A DNA stretch of 64,000 bases, taken from NCBI GenBank assembly GCA_002102555.1, contig MCFL01000081.1:1-64000 (forward strand), given 5' to 3'. This stretch comes from Catenaria anguillulae PL171 (lineage: Eukaryota; Blastocladiomycota; Blastocladiomycetes; Blastocladiales; Catenariaceae). Positions 34,219 through 46,736 of the stretch are shown one piece after another; the stretch's first letter is position 1, and every line of letters begins with the position of its first letter. The notes beneath the pieces are model-generated. The model searched no databases. It saw nothing but the letters and a program-made list of their open reading frames with translations, and was not told the origin of the DNA. The position numbers were made by a program, and so were the translations under genes.

Positions 34219-35625
34219 GGTGATGAGGTTGTGCGAGAGTTACGAGGGGTGATGTGCATGCACTGGATGAGCGAAAATGGCGGATGCCACTCGGGAGGCA
34301 AGTGTGGCAAAGCGCGTGGGAATGAAATGATTGAGGGGTAGAATGTGGTCGGGTCAGGCGAGGACTGTATGTTTGCGAATGAATGAAATTGAAAATGATG
34401 TGAGCAATGGAAGCAAAACGGGGTGGGTGATGGCAGGTTTTTGTTGTTGTGTCGTGGCAAAAGGGCAGAGACGGCCGCTCGGGAGCAAGCGGAGACGATG
34501 TCGGACGTAAGCGAGGGGGCGTATGCAGGGCCGGCCGGCGGCGAGGGAGTCAAGCAAAGTCGAAAAGAGATCCGATGTAGGTCGCCCAGTGTGCCGGTAT
34601 CGTTTGCGATCGCGAAGGTGAATATACCTATGTAACGAGTGTGTGGCCGCGACTGGATGCAAGAGGAGAGGACGTGACAAGGGCGCAAACAAACGTGTGT
34701 ACGTGAGCAAATGAATTGGGTCAAGTGATTTGGCTATTGCGTGTGCCTGGCTAGGTATCGATATCATGGGCGAGGATACGATACAACACGGATGCAAGAT
34801 ATTTGTTGACGTTGTTCGCAGGCACGAGACGAGGTGTACACCGCAACTCAACAAGCACTCAACATGGCGTCTCCGAGTTGAGCGCGGCGTGGCGGTGTGT
34901 GCCGCTGGAGAAGGGAATGAATTGGCGAACATACCGAGAGCGGAACAATTGTGTTAGGCAGCAGAGGCTAAATGCTCAATGTCAATGGCGATTGGTGCGG
35001 TGACAATGTCCGGCAGCTCGTGTGTGATGACGAAAGGCATGTGCGCGGTCACTTGGCCAGCTGAAAATTTGCAAATTTAAGGGAATGGCAACTTGTTGAG
35101 GTGGTTTGGCAAACTTGTGTTGTTGGCGGAAACTGCTGACACTTTTCAGCGGTATCGATTTGCCCATTCAAGTGGAGGCCGAGGTCATCAGAGACGCCAA
35201 TACAAAGGGTCTTGGGCTAATGGCGGGAGCAAGGCTTGGGGTCGAGTCAGTTCAGTACCAAGCTGCAAAGCGGATGGACGCCAAGATGAATTGACTTGGC
35301 GGGCGCGTGTGACTTGGTCGCGAACGGAATCCATCCGGGACCGGCAACCACGAACAGGCGAGGAAGGAAGAGGACATACCGTTGAGCGTCGTCGGGAATT
35401 GCTGGCAGTTGCTTGACTCACCCCATTCATCGATACTTTAATCCTCGACATGCGGGAATGGAATGCAAAGCACCGACCCCTCCACACAGGATCGGCACAC
35501 TGAGACCAGTCACATGATCTCACCCTGATTTGCACGCACTTGCTTCCCTGCTTGCAGTTTTGCAGTTCGCCAGTCAGAACGCTAAACGCTCATACATCTG
35601 TCAATACAATCTCATTTCATACACA
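34219..35625. other. Divergent intergenic region
   Basis: About 1.4 kb between the divergent MADS gene 2 and NOM1-type genes. It holds both promoters. The open frames here are short and lack family signatures. Confidence 0.35.
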
Positions 35626-37631
35626 ATGAAAACGAAATCTACTATCGCCATCGCCATCGCCATGAACTCCTCAAAGTCAAAATCAAAGACCCTCTCCAAT
35701 GCAAGGGCATCTGCCAACAAGCCGTCCAAGTCGGCATCCCCAACCACATCGAAGCCAAGAAAGCGTTCGCACACGCAGGCTCAGTCGTCAGCAACACCCA
35801 GTGATGCAGCCCGCCCAACAAAGAAACACAAGCGTGCCGCTCCAGCCCGATCCGAGTCCGAGTCCGAGTCCGATTCCGATTCCGATTCCGACTCGCACGA
35901 TCATCATGACTCGGACTCGGCATCTGTCCCTCAACCGTCCTCAATGTCCACCTCAACATCGATCCTTGACTCGCTGCCCATGGCAACCACCTCTTCTCTG
36001 CAATCCACAATCGACGCGATCGACCCAGCACTCGCACGCAAACTCGCCGCGCTCGCCAACAAGCTGTCTGAGTCCAACCTCGAGCCCTTGGCCACCGACC
36101 TCGAACAACTCTACTCATCGTACCCGCGCCAAGCAGTCACCTCAGCGCTCACGGCGCAAATCCTTGCGTCTGTTGCCGAAAAGGTGCACTTGCATGACAC
36201 GTTTGTCATGACATATGCGGCGCTCTTGGCGCTCGCGGGGACAAGTATTGGACAAGAGGTAGTGGCGGGATTTGTTCAGGCGGCAGTCACGAAATGGTTG
36301 GGCATGGTGGAGGGTGAGGGAAAGGACGGCGAACCAGACAGGCAGCAGCGGGAGGCGGCCAATGTGCTGGTGTTGATTGGCCATTTGTACAATTTCGGCC
36401 TGGTTGGGTGTGGGCTCGTGTACGACATGGTGCGCGAGCTGTGTGCCGAGGTGACTGAAGACAAGGTCGAGCTTGTGCTCAAGCTCGTCAAATGTCCGTT
36501 CTATGAGTTGGCCTTTCTTTTTCATGTCCTTTGCATCTCACTGAAAACCATTCTTGTTGTCATATCACAGTGTGTGGTTTGCAACTCCGACACGACGACC
36601 CCTCGTCTCTGCGTGACATGTCGTCGCTCCTGACCACCTCTGCCACGTCCCATCTGGCCTCGCCCCTGTCGTTCCGCCTCAAATTCATGCTGGAAACCGT
36701 GTCGGATCTCGCCGCAGGCAAAGCCGCGCGCCACCTCTTCTTCTCGCCGACGGACCACCCGCTCTTCAAACTCGCTGCCAACGCACACCGGCGGCGACCC
36801 GGGCTGCTCAAACTCGAGCCCTTGCGCCCAACGCTCGACGACATTAAGCACGTCAAGACGCGCGGTATGTGGTGGCGTGTCGGGTCTGCCTGGGTCGGCC
36901 ACGACACGCAAAAGATCAAGCAAGCCGCCGCCAAGGCCAAAACAAGCGAGTCCAAGCTGTTGCAACTTGCACGTGCACACGGCATGAACACGGACGTGCG
37001 GCGTGCCGTGTTTGTGGCCGTCATGAGTGCCGAGGATTACTTGGACGCGTACGAGCGCGTGACAAAGCTCGGGTTGACGGAAAAGCAGGAGCGCGAGGTT
37101 GTCCGAGTGGTTGTGCATTGCTTGCAGCAAGAGAAGGCGTTTAATGCTTACTACGCGGTGCTGGTTCAGCATTTGTGTTCGGTCAAGCATGCGCACAAGA
37201 TCACGTTGCAGTACACCTTGTGGGATTATCTCAAGGACGAGGCGGGCAGCGCACCGGAAGTGTTGAGTGGCGCGGGATCCAAGGAGGCCGCAAAGTATTC
37301 CCGTAAGCTGGCCATCATGGCTAAGCTCGTTGCGCATTTGGTCCGGACAGGCGCGGTGCCCATGGCCGTGTTGCGTATTTTGGACCCGACGCGCTTGTCC
37401 AATCATCAGGTCCGCTTTTTGCGGGTGTTTGTGCCCGAGGTGCGGCGGGTGTGTGAGGAGGGAAGTGGGTTGGTCATGGCCAGTTTGCCGAGTGGGGTGG
37501 TAGAAGGGGTCGTGGATTTGGACGATGGAGGGCGCAGGGGTCGGAAGACGGAGCAGGGTGAAGTCAAGAGTATGCTCAAGGTGGCCGATGAGCTGCAAAA
37601 GAACCTGGAGCGGTATGCAGTTGTGGATTGA
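35626..37631 (+). CDS. Nucleolar MIF4G/MA3 protein NOM1 (yeast Sgd1)
   Basis: Two exons, 35626-36493 and 36571-37631, give 642 aa. The 77-bp intron joins LVLKLVK to LCGLQLRHDDPSSLRDM, the conserved end of the MIF4G domain. The frame opens at a TTG (35530), so ATG 35626 is used; ATG 35662 (MNSSKSKS) is another option. The N-terminus is basic and Ser-rich with an SE/SD run. The MIF4G domain covers about residues 115-300. RGMWWRVGSAWVG is a NOM1 signature. The MA3 domain follows (MNTDVRRAVFVAVMSAEDYLD to about residue 545). NOM1/Sgd1 is needed for 18S rRNA maturation in the nucleolus. It is shorter than yeast or human homologs, mainly at the N-terminus. Confidence 0.9.
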
Positions 37632-37653
37632 GCTGCTGCATTCCATCGTGGAT

Positions 37654-37659
37654 AATAAA
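37654..37659 (+). terminator. Polyadenylation signal
   Basis: AATAAA 22 bases after the NOM1 stop codon, in the right orientation. Confidence 0.5.
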
Positions 37660-37929
37660 AATTCAACCTTTACTCTCCCCAGGATTCGACTTGCCAGTAA
37701 ATTTACTGGAACGCCTATGGCCGTGGACATTTGGCCACGAAGATCGCACCATCCCACATTTGAAGGAGTGCCCGCAGGTTCACTTCCAAAGAAAAGATTG
37801 TTGAAGTGGACTTCGAAGTATCGACAATCGGCGTGCTTGCAAGCACCGCGTGGCAATCTTGCACTCGAAAAGAGGGAAACGCTTTGGATTCTTGACAAGT
37901 ACGCACTCCTCATTCACCTGCTTATGATC

Positions 37930-40240
37930 TTGTGGCTAATGCATGACACCATGTTTTTTTTTCCGGCGATGGGACTGAGCTTGTGCACAACGGCACAGCC
38001 ACAACCTTGCCACCGGCTGCCCTTGCAGCATCCGCCATCTCGACCACCGCTGCCGCCGCATCACCGCTTTTGCACACCCAACAAATCGAAGCGCTCTCGA
38101 CACTTGCGGCGGAACCCAGAAGCAAAAGACTGAGACATTGAACGGCTGTCTTGTCCGTCGAATGGACCCCAAGGCCTATGTTCGAGCTGCGTTGCGCTTG
38201 ACCCGCTGGCTCGTCCAAACGTCGATTCCATGGAGCGCGATTGACTCCGACAACTTCAAGAGCGTCGTCCAAGAACTTCGTCCCACATACGACCCGCCAT
38301 CGCCCTACCAAGTCTCGGGCAAGTACCTCGACATGCTCGCAGCCTGTCAAGGACTTTCTCTCAACGTCCACGTACTTCACGCTCGTGTCCGATGGGTGGT
38401 CCAACATCCGCCATGACCTACTGGTCAACTATGTCTTTACCGAGATGCTGTGGGGCCGGTCCAGCATCTTCAGCTCCGGCACTTTGCCGCCCAACGTCAC
38501 ACTGCGGACGTCATGACGAAGCACGTCAGTTTGCCATTGAAGGCCTCGACAAGCTGGTCGCTGACGTCACCGACTCTGCCTCCAACTACAAGAGTGCAAG
38601 GAACAAGCTCGATACGGTATGTTATTTACTCTTTTCACCATTGGGATTCCACATGACATGCTCGATTCTGATCCTCACTGTGTTCTTCTTGCCGCCAGAT
38701 GTACCCTCGCCTTCTCGGTCTCCCGTGTCTGAATCATTGGACTCACTTGTCGGTGTGCGACAGTGTGCGACAACATCCAGCTCTTGTGGATCAAGGAGTT
38801 CATTGCCTTGTGTTTGAAAATCATCAACTTTCTCCGAAAACACCATGGACCAATCATGTTCCTGCGCTCGCTCGATTTCGTTGATTCTCGCATTGGCTTC
38901 AAATTGCCGTCAATGACCCGGTGGGGCACTGTCGACGGTCCGTCAGGCTGCCTGTCCGTGACAAGACCGAAGACGCATGCAAGCCTTGATCTCCCGTCTC
39001 ATGTCTGGATCAGTCCCCGATCCGACTTACACCTCACTTTGCCGCCGATGGTGTCGATGGAGTCAAGGATTGCACCCGAACCCTTTTTGCGCTCTTCGGT
39101 CTAGTTTTCTGCTTCTTTGATATCGTAATATCTCACGAAGCATCCGCACGGTTCAGATCCGACCTGTGCACAAGAAAACACCAACAGACCCTGGTAGCGC
39201 CCAAGCACGTAACTTTCACACACCCAACCCACAACCGGGCATTCTTTCCCCACAGCACGTTTGCATTCGCGATCGGTAAGCTCAGGAAGCAACAGAAGGG
39301 ATTGTCGCAATTGGCAACGTGGATGCGCGGGCAAGTTGAGGACGGTCAAGTGTCGACCCGGGTACCCGCAGTTGTGGATGGAGGTGGCAGATACGTTGCT
39401 GGACCGGCAGTGTTGGGCCAAGTTGGACATGTTTTTGACTGTGATTCGGGGTGCCCAGTTTGCTCGCGATTGCACTCAAAGGCAATCGCTGAAACCTTGC
39501 CGACTTCACTCATGCGTGGGCAGCCATGCGTGCAGTCATTACCGCTGTCGCCAACGAGCAATTGCGTGCCGGCGTGCTCGCCATGCTCGACAAGCGCTGG
39601 TCAAACGTGTACTATCCCATCTACCTCGTCGCATACACGCTCCATGTGCAAAACGAATGGACTCTTGCCTGACGCCAGCATCAAAGTCATCACCCTTGCA
39701 ACCACATTCTTCGCGCGCTTCTTTCCTGCGCTCAGCAAAGACAAGTTTCAAGACGCCTACATCAACTACCTCCACTAAACCAATGTTATTGCACTGGATG
39801 GCTGCATTGGCAAGTTTGGCCCTGCGGTCACATGTGATCCGTCACGGTTTTGGAGCACCATTGCCACAGCTTGCCCTGAGCTGGCCAACTTTGCTCTTCG
39901 GGTTTTGTCAATCCTGTGCAGTTTGGGCGACGCCGAGCGCGTCTGGCCGTTGTTCTCGTGCATTCACACCAAGTCGCGCAACTGCCTGAAGACCGAAAAT
40001 ACGTGCAAGATTGCAAGTGTTGCGTAGCAGTTGAAGGAGGACCGCTTGGGAAAAAGAAGACAAGTGATTATGCGCGCATCATTACCGAGTTTTTGGACGA
40101 TTCGAAGGATCAGGATTTGTTGGGATTGCCGATTGTGGTGCAACCCCAAGGCTGAGTTGGCTGCGCAGGAAAGCGTGGGTGCTGTGCCAGCCCCGGTTCC
40201 CATTGCCAGCGCGGCTCCTGCACCCACTGGTCCACAATAG
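37930..40240 (+). pseudogene. Decayed hAT-family transposase
   Basis: Pieces of a hAT transposase appear in order but in different frames and with stops. At 38138-38360: LTRWLVQTSIPWSAIDS and LRPTYDPPSPYQVSG. After a frameshift, near 38370-38480: FTLVSDGWSNIRHDLLVNY, the DUF659-type core. Near 38870-38930: SRIGFKLPSMTRWGTV. Near 39860-40010: NFALRVLSILCSLGDAERV and FSCIHTKSRNCL, the dimerisation domain. The breaks do not coincide with good splice sites, so I read this as a dead copy rather than an intron-containing gene. It is not closely similar to the hAT transposase at 59268-62407. I could not define terminal inverted repeats. Confidence 0.75.
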
Positions 40241-40419
40241 TTGGTGTGTTATGACCAAGAAAGGAATTCGATGGTCGTTGTGGATGGTCACACTCAACAG
40301 TCGCCAAAACATCTTTCTTCAGGTCAGCATCAGGTTCGGCAAAAAAGAGAGAATGAAAATCAGGTGAGGAAAGACGTAATGTAATGATGCAACCACATCT
40401 GCCAGTTCCAATTACCCCT

Positions 40420-43349
40420 TCACATCATGCGATCTGGAATGAAGCGCACCATCTCCTCCGCCTGCAATTCATCATTCAGCTGTACAAACATGATAGGGTC
40501 GCCAGCCAACCTCACTTCAAGCACACAATCCAGATACGGCACGAACCGCGACGACAGGTCTCCCAGCCTCCACACGTGTCCCACGTCCTTTTCCTCCACG
40601 CCGCCAGGCTTCCTCACCACGCCAAGGTAGCCTTCGTCCAGGGCAATTACCATTCGATGCAGCGTCCATGTCGAAAACACGCGCGGGAACTTGATGGCAA
40701 AGTCGCCTACCAGTGTCAATGACTTTCCGGGCAGCGGCCAAAGTGTGCCATGAGCCGGTCGGCCCGGGCCGGCGCCAGCCGCCGAGCCCGCCGTGGCCAC
40801 ACTGCCCGCAAATCCCGCGCGATTCAAATCGCTCGCAGCAAACGACTTCAAGGCGGCTGTCCCTGCACCTTCATTTCCGCCACGACTCGCATACCTCTGC
40901 TCAAGCAACGCATACAAGGGATCTGCCGCGTCCGCCAACACGCCCGCGGCCTCGTCCCTGGGGCCTTGCTTGACCTGCTGCAACACACACACGTGCAACA
41001 TGGCCAGGGTATAGGCCACGATGTACCACACCAAGAGCGTGTAAATCCAAAACATGGCGAGCGCAAACGACGCAAACCGCAGCAACACGGCCGCCAAGAT
41101 GCCGACTCCAGCGCACAGGGCATAGTTGACGGCAACAAAGTGTGTGTAATGCTGTGAGCGCGCGGGCGTGCGGAGCCAGCGGGTCGCGTTGGTGAAAAAG
41201 CCCAGCGACCACACGAGCAATAGGTTCCAGGCAACGTGGGTGGCCGTGAGTAGGGAGTGGGTCAGCGGCGAGTTGGCCGACTGGCACGTGTAAGAAAAGT
41301 GGGTCGCGCTCGATTGGACGGCCGGTTGGAGCGGGGCAAGGTAGGTCCAGGAGAAGAGAAAGGCCAGGTCCACGAGGAAGAGGGTCACGATGACGACCAG
41401 GGTGACAAAGGCGTTGGAAATGGGCCGTTTCCAAAGCATGATGTTTTCGCAGGCTCGCCATGTCTGTCCGCAGATGACCATCGTCCGGTCAGTCAAATTT
41501 TAATGCAGAACAAATACAGGATAAGATTACATACCTGAAAAGTGCGATACAGCAAGGGAAGGACGACCAACTGCGTTCCCACACCCGACACCCATACGCC
41601 CACATTGCACGTCACCGCCGTCTGCTGATCCAGCCAAGAAATCGGCGCGCTCAAGACCAAGAGCAAGCCAACGGCGACAATCAAGAGCACGGTCAGACTA
41701 TGCTCACGGACATAGACTGTTCGGCGATGCACAATCGTGAGAATAGAGCATCCAACAATGGCCACGGCCAGGAGCCCAGATACGACGAGCACAAGCCACC
41801 CACTCGGCGAAAAGTACCGAACGAACGAGATCACCCACGATGGCCGCTCCAACGGTCGAGTAAAGGTACCAGAAAAGTACCGAGGCGGGGCAATCGAGTC
41901 GACTGTGCCAAAGGCGCTGTCAATGGTGAATACTTTGGTGACAACACCGTCATACATGTTGTAAACGATAAACGGCTCATCAAGGCTGTTTTCCGAGTTG
42001 AAAACAATATGTCCGGCGAGCCCTTGGAAGGGTTGCAAGAGCTGGGCGACGGGAGTGAATCGACTGCTGGAATCAGTGGTAGGGTCGTTCGAGGTGAGCG
42101 TTGGGCTTGGAGTGTCTGATTTGAGCGTATTGACAAACATGGCAACAAGCGCGCCGAGGCAATCGCAAAACCCCGCCGCGTACGGCTCCATGATGTTGCT
42201 CGTGGTCGCTGGGAGTTTGGACTTGGCTCGCTCAACGAGCGACTTTGCGAGCTCGCTGTTGTCGATTTCGCGCGGAAACAAGTACAACAAGCCTTGGGTG
42301 ATGTCCTTGACGCTGGCATCCGATGCGGCCGACATGCTCAATGGCGCAACCCCGTCAGAGCCGATCCACACTGTGTCGGCTCCAAAGAGTCCAACGTCTC
42401 GAGCTGCGCGTGCCAACTGGGAATACTCTGCGTCTGTTCCCAAAAATACTAGGATACGAATCCCAGACCGGACCGCCAGTCCCAAAGCTCTCGCCATTGC
42501 CCCATCACGGTCCCGCGCGGCACCATAGAACGGGATATGCTCAGCGACAGCAACGTCCACGCCAGCAGCCTGTGCTGCCGGCAAGAACCCGCGCGCAATA
42601 GATCGGCCGTACTGGCTGGTGCTCGCAAACACGACGCACGCCGACCACTGCATGTGCTTGATGAACCGAGCCAGCGCGATGGCCTGAGTGGTGTCCGACT
42701 GCGTTGTGCGGAAAAAGGAAGGGAATTCGATCGGATTTGACAATTTGACCGCGGTTGCGGACCCTGAGCAGAGGTAGATGCCGCGGTGTTGGGCTGTAAG
42801 GGCCATGGGAATGGTCAGATCCGAAGACAGATCACCGATCATGCCAAGTGTGCCGTTTTCAGCACCAAATACATTGGCCACGGCCTGAGAGGGTGATCCC
42901 GCAGAGTCCAGTATTGCGAGTGATAGTTTGTGGCCATTCGGAATTGCGACTACACAATAGCCATGGACTCCGAGTATGTGAGCGGATGCCGCCAAGACAG
43001 CCTGACAAGTCAACACGAACGCACGCTGTGTGTGGAGGTCTTCAGCATGGATTTGAAGGTATGTGGCGACGGCTCGAGCGCTAGGCCCATCTGTTGAATG
43101 TCGATCCAGTCCGTGTTATTACGGTAGGTGGGGAATGGAGTGGCCACCGCGACCCTCTTCGCCGTATGCCGTATGAATTTAGAGTGACCACTGGAAGTGA
43201 TCATTACGAGACCGCGTACCACTTGCAGATGAAAGGGGCAGGGAGGCCGAAAACCGCAGTTCGGCTGCTTTGGACAAAGTTGCGGCCAGCGCAACGACTG
43301 CGAATACAATCAATAATGCATTGGGAAAGGTGTGGATGCGGCACATCAT
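40420..43349 (-). CDS. Class C G-protein-coupled receptor (GABA-B-like) with PH-like tail
   Basis: Three exons, 43349-43220, 43090-41535 and 41463-40420, give 909 aa. Exon 1 encodes a signal peptide (ALLIVFAVVALAATLSKAA). A 129-bp intron joins LPLSSAS to DGPSARAVATYL, opening a periplasmic-binding-type ligand domain (about residues 30-420, with LAILDSAGSPSQAV). Seven membrane segments follow between about residues 470 and 725, of 7TM_3 type. The 71-bp second intron (CAG|GTATGT) joins YRTFQ to TWRACENIML. The tail at about residues 800-909 alternates beta-like strands (FSTWTLHRMVIALDEGYLGV) and ends with a helix after MFVQLNDELQAEEMVRFI, resembling a PH domain. Amino-acid or GABA-like ligand sensing is inferred from the family; the ligand is unknown. 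Confidence 0.88.
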
Positions 43350-44786
43350 TGTGTCTTGGATGAAGCGAAGACAATTGGCGGTTGGCCCGTGAAGCGAACC
43401 AATCAAGGCGGGAAAGGGGGAACGGGTTTCTCGTCCCTCTTCAAGTCGGAAGCAGTGTGAGGGCAATTTTCTTGTTGTTGCGTGGTCCAATAAAGGCTCC
43501 GCCCTTCAAATGGAGACGCGAATCTGCAGATTAGGAGGGTCGCCAAGCGCAGCTAGCCAAGTAAACTCAACCAAATCATTACCTCAAGGCAACAGCCCCA
43601 GCAATTGTGTAATATGGGTGGTTTTTGAAGCTTGCTGATTCGTATGCCCTTTCTTCCACACAAGCAAGCTATGAGCACTGCTTCGCGAGCAGAGAGTGGA
43701 TCCATCCACACCATCCTTATCTGACATAGACCTGACCAAGGGAGAATACATTCGGACATCTATTGCAATTGTGGAAGAACGCCGGGTCACACTCCTGGCC
43801 ACTTCATTTAATTGATTACCAGATTTCCACTTAAGTAGTTTCCGGTCACTGGCAGTCGCAAATCGAGAGAGCGAAATAAACAGGAAGCTCCGATCTGGAT
43901 CCGATCATCCACTCCCAAATGAAAATGATCATAATACGAACGCGCCACGGTTCTGACTGAGATGAGCCAAGCGGCTGCTGCTGCTGCGATGACCGTTTCT
44001 CTTTGGACTGAGAGACGGCCCGGGTCAAGTTGTTGCGCCACACTGCCCTGATGCCAGCCGTGCCTGGAGGTCTGTCTGCTACCTATGTGCAAAGGGGTAT
44101 GCCATCGATCGCTGAGGAACATGGAGTGAGACATGTTGACAAGCATGTCGTCGCCAACGTCGATTCAAGAAACGACGAGTATGCGGTCAAAATCCTTGCT
44201 GTCCTCCCCGGAGCCTCCCCGGAGCTGCATATGTAACTACACATCAGCCATAGGTCGGCATGTATGAACATCTGCCGACCTAGATCCATGTGCATTAAAG
44301 CGCAAGTGACATGATGGGGCGGTAGACCGCAACGTACACTATCGTGCAGCGGGCTTAATGCCGCGTCCATCGCGGCGGTGAGACAAAGCTCCACGCATGA
44401 CGCGACTGGAGCAGCTTTTTACTCTTGCAACGCAAGTGAGCTGGTAGAGCTGGTTAGTTCCTGAGGTACAAGGACGTACGGTCCACAGCTCCACTCGCCG
44501 CGCATGCGACCAAGTGCTGACAAGGTTAACGTCAGCGATTGCGGCACAACAGATCACTGGCAACGTAGAATCATGGGCGCCTTCAGGCCGGGCCTGAGCT
44601 GCCCCCGCTCCGACGCGGGGACAACTTGTACACGACAGGTTACGAGACCCAGCAGGACCAACCGTAGCCTAGCGAATCGTTTAAGTCTCCGGCTCCCCTG
44701 CTCGGCCGCGAAGGCAATCCTCCAAGCAATCACTACCCAAGTGACCGATCCCACAAGCAACCTACAATCACCGCCCAAATCTCACC
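43350..44786. other. Divergent intergenic region
   Basis: About 1.4 kb between the minus-strand receptor and the plus-strand ten-cysteine array. I find no supported gene or RNA. Confidence 0.35.
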
Positions 44787-45263
44787 ATGTCCCGCTCTAT
44801 CGTTCACGTCGCTCTCCTCATTACTGTGCTGGCTCTCGCCAACGCCGTCACTGGTGCGATCCCCCCTTATCTGCCCTTCATGTGGCGCCCACGACATTGA
44901 CCACTCCGCCCCGGTCGTTCCCAACCATGTTTAGCAAGTGACTGCTGCCGCACCAATACGGACTGTAACCAAGTCGACACCAATGCCGAAATCATCTGTG
45001 TGCGCGAAAGGACTTTGACCGAGATCTGCCAAGTTGGGAATGTCTTGATGCCCAAGAACTGCCGCTGGCGCCTCCACTGGTTTGGCCGCATGGACTCGCC
45101 GGGCGACGCCGGCAAAGAGTGTCTCATCAAGTACAACTGCGCCGAGAACCTCGGCTGGTACATGCACGATATTCGTCGCGCGAATGCTTGGTGCTACACC
45201 AACCGTTTCAACCCGGGTTGGGAGGCGGCGCAACGTTGGTTTGATGCGACGCCAAACTGCTAA
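44787..45263 (+). CDS. Small secreted ten-cysteine protein A
   Basis: Two exons, 44787-44853 and 44935-45263, give 131 aa. Exon 1 is the signal peptide (MSRSIVHVALLITVLALANA), ending in phase 1 after ACT G; the 81-bp intron ends ATGTTTAG. The mature protein starts ASDCCRTNTDC and carries ten cysteines spaced CC-x5-C-x10-C-x9-C-x10-C-x19-C-x5-C-x17-C-x21-C, enough for five disulfides. Conserved non-Cys blocks are CRWRLHWFG, GWYMHDIR, AWCYT and NPGWEAAQRWFDATPNC. I recognise no known domain. Three same-strand paralogs follow at 46258, 48013 and 48961. An extracellular role (effector, inhibitor, antimicrobial or lectin-like) is open. Confidence 0.85.
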
Positions 45264-46257
45264 ACAGCCGAGTGCCGAGTGGAGTCTCAAGGGGATATGA
45301 ATTCAGTCGTGCATGTTTTCCTCGACACGATGGTGTCGTAGTCCTACCAAACTTGTCGTTTTCCCACCGATTGTATCAAAATTTCATGAATCTGGGGATT
45401 AACAACTCTCTTTGCCTTTTGATCATTTCTGGATTTTCGTTGCGTCAGATCAGAACAGTACCGCCGGTTGAGTGAGACATTGCCGCCAAATCGCCCGCAG
45501 GCAATGTGCAAGCCATATTGAGAAAACTTGTCGGCCGGCGCAAGCATGCGTGCGGTAAGTGTCCCAAAGGGCCACCGTCGAGCACGTGGGATTATGCCAC
45601 GGAATGAGGCCAAGCGCACTCGTACATCCCGACCTCCCGAGCTACCTGTGGCAACCGTCACAAACACACACGATTGATTTACTACCAATTCCGCTACCGA
45701 CTCTACAAGTGACCTTATGAAGGGCGATTTACGGTAGGCCTTCGCGACAGCGGGGGCGGCCCAGCTCCACGTGTGCTTCACCACGCGTCCCTGACCATCA
45801 TTTTGTGTCTTTTGACTTGCGCTTATTGCGCGGTGAAGTCGTCCAGTGTCTTGCGCACGCGCACGGTGCATGTGAGACACGACTGCAACCGCTGCTGCAA
45901 AACAAGAACACAAGGCTAGGGTGTACCTACCAACGTTACGTAGTGCATTCAATGGCAAGTGGCACCAACCTAATTTCACATCGATGCCGGCCGCCATATG
46001 CAACGAGCACTTGGCACGCCACCCGCGTTCGTCGCGTTTGCTCCGGGTAACTTTCGCCAAGTAGGAGGATGGCAAATAGGTCAGCCATGAGAGCGTGCCT
46101 TGGTGCCCTTTCCCTTGGAAAAGCTAGCCGTTGCCGAGCAAGTGGTACAAATACTTACAGGCCCCCTTGCGCTGTCGAAACAGTTTAGGCATTCATCACA
46201 GCTTCGTTCGAGCAACTCCAAAGCCCCTCAATTTGCTTCTACCTACCATCCATCATC
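45264..46257. other. Spacer between ten-cysteine genes A and B
   Basis: About 1 kb. The minus strand has a 243-codon open frame (46075-45344), but it starts at TTG and lacks a recognisable domain, so I do not call it. It includes the promoter of gene B. Confidence 0.35.
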
Positions 46258-46736
46258 ATGTCTCGCGTCAACGCCGCCATCCTCCTCCTTGTCGCCCTTC
46301 TGGCTCTTGTCAGCACCGTGACTGGTCCGAATGCCCCATCTTCGCATTGATCTAGCGGACAGTGATTCATCTAATCATCCCTGTCTCTATCCTCCATCAA
46401 AACATAGCCATCAGCGACTGCTGCCGCACCAATACCGACTGCAGGCAAGTCAACACCAATGTCGACATTATCTGTGTGCGCGACAAGACCATAATCGAAG
46501 TGTGCCAAGTCGGCAACGCTCTCATGCCCAAGAACTGCCGCTGGCGCAAGCACTGGTTCGGCAGCATGAACTCGCCTGGATCCGCCGGTAAGGAGTGCTT
46601 TATCAAGTACAACTGTGCCGAGAACCTCGGCTGGTACAGGCACGACATTCGCCGTGAAGATGCGTGGTGCTACACACGCACCAACCCCGGGTGGGAGGCG
46701 GCGCAGCGTTGGTTTGATGCGACGCCTAACTGCTAA
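46258..46736 (+). CDS. Small secreted ten-cysteine protein B
   Basis: Two exons, 46258-46324 and 46408-46736, give 131 aa, with exon sizes identical to protein A. The signal peptide is MSRVNAAILLLVALLALVS; the 83-bp intron is again phase 1 (ACT G|GTCCGA ... AACATAG). The mature form AISDCCRTNTDC keeps all ten cysteines, with x20 before the last. Blocks CRWRKHWFGSMNSP, GWYRHDIR, AWCYTRTNPGWEAAQRWF are shared. It is closest to A by eye. Recent tandem duplication is inferred from the common exon layout and strand. Confidence 0.85.

Noticed and set aside
36522-37913. 463-codon minus-strand frame over NOM1 exon 2
   Set aside because: NOM1 has MIF4G and MA3 signatures on the plus strand; the antisense product has no domain.
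44400-44520. Possible tRNA-like stretch
   Set aside because: It has no consistent acceptor stem, D and T arms on either strand.
45344-46075. 243-codon minus-strand frame between ten-cysteine genes A and B
   Set aside because: It begins with TTG and shows no family signature or splice-supported ATG start.
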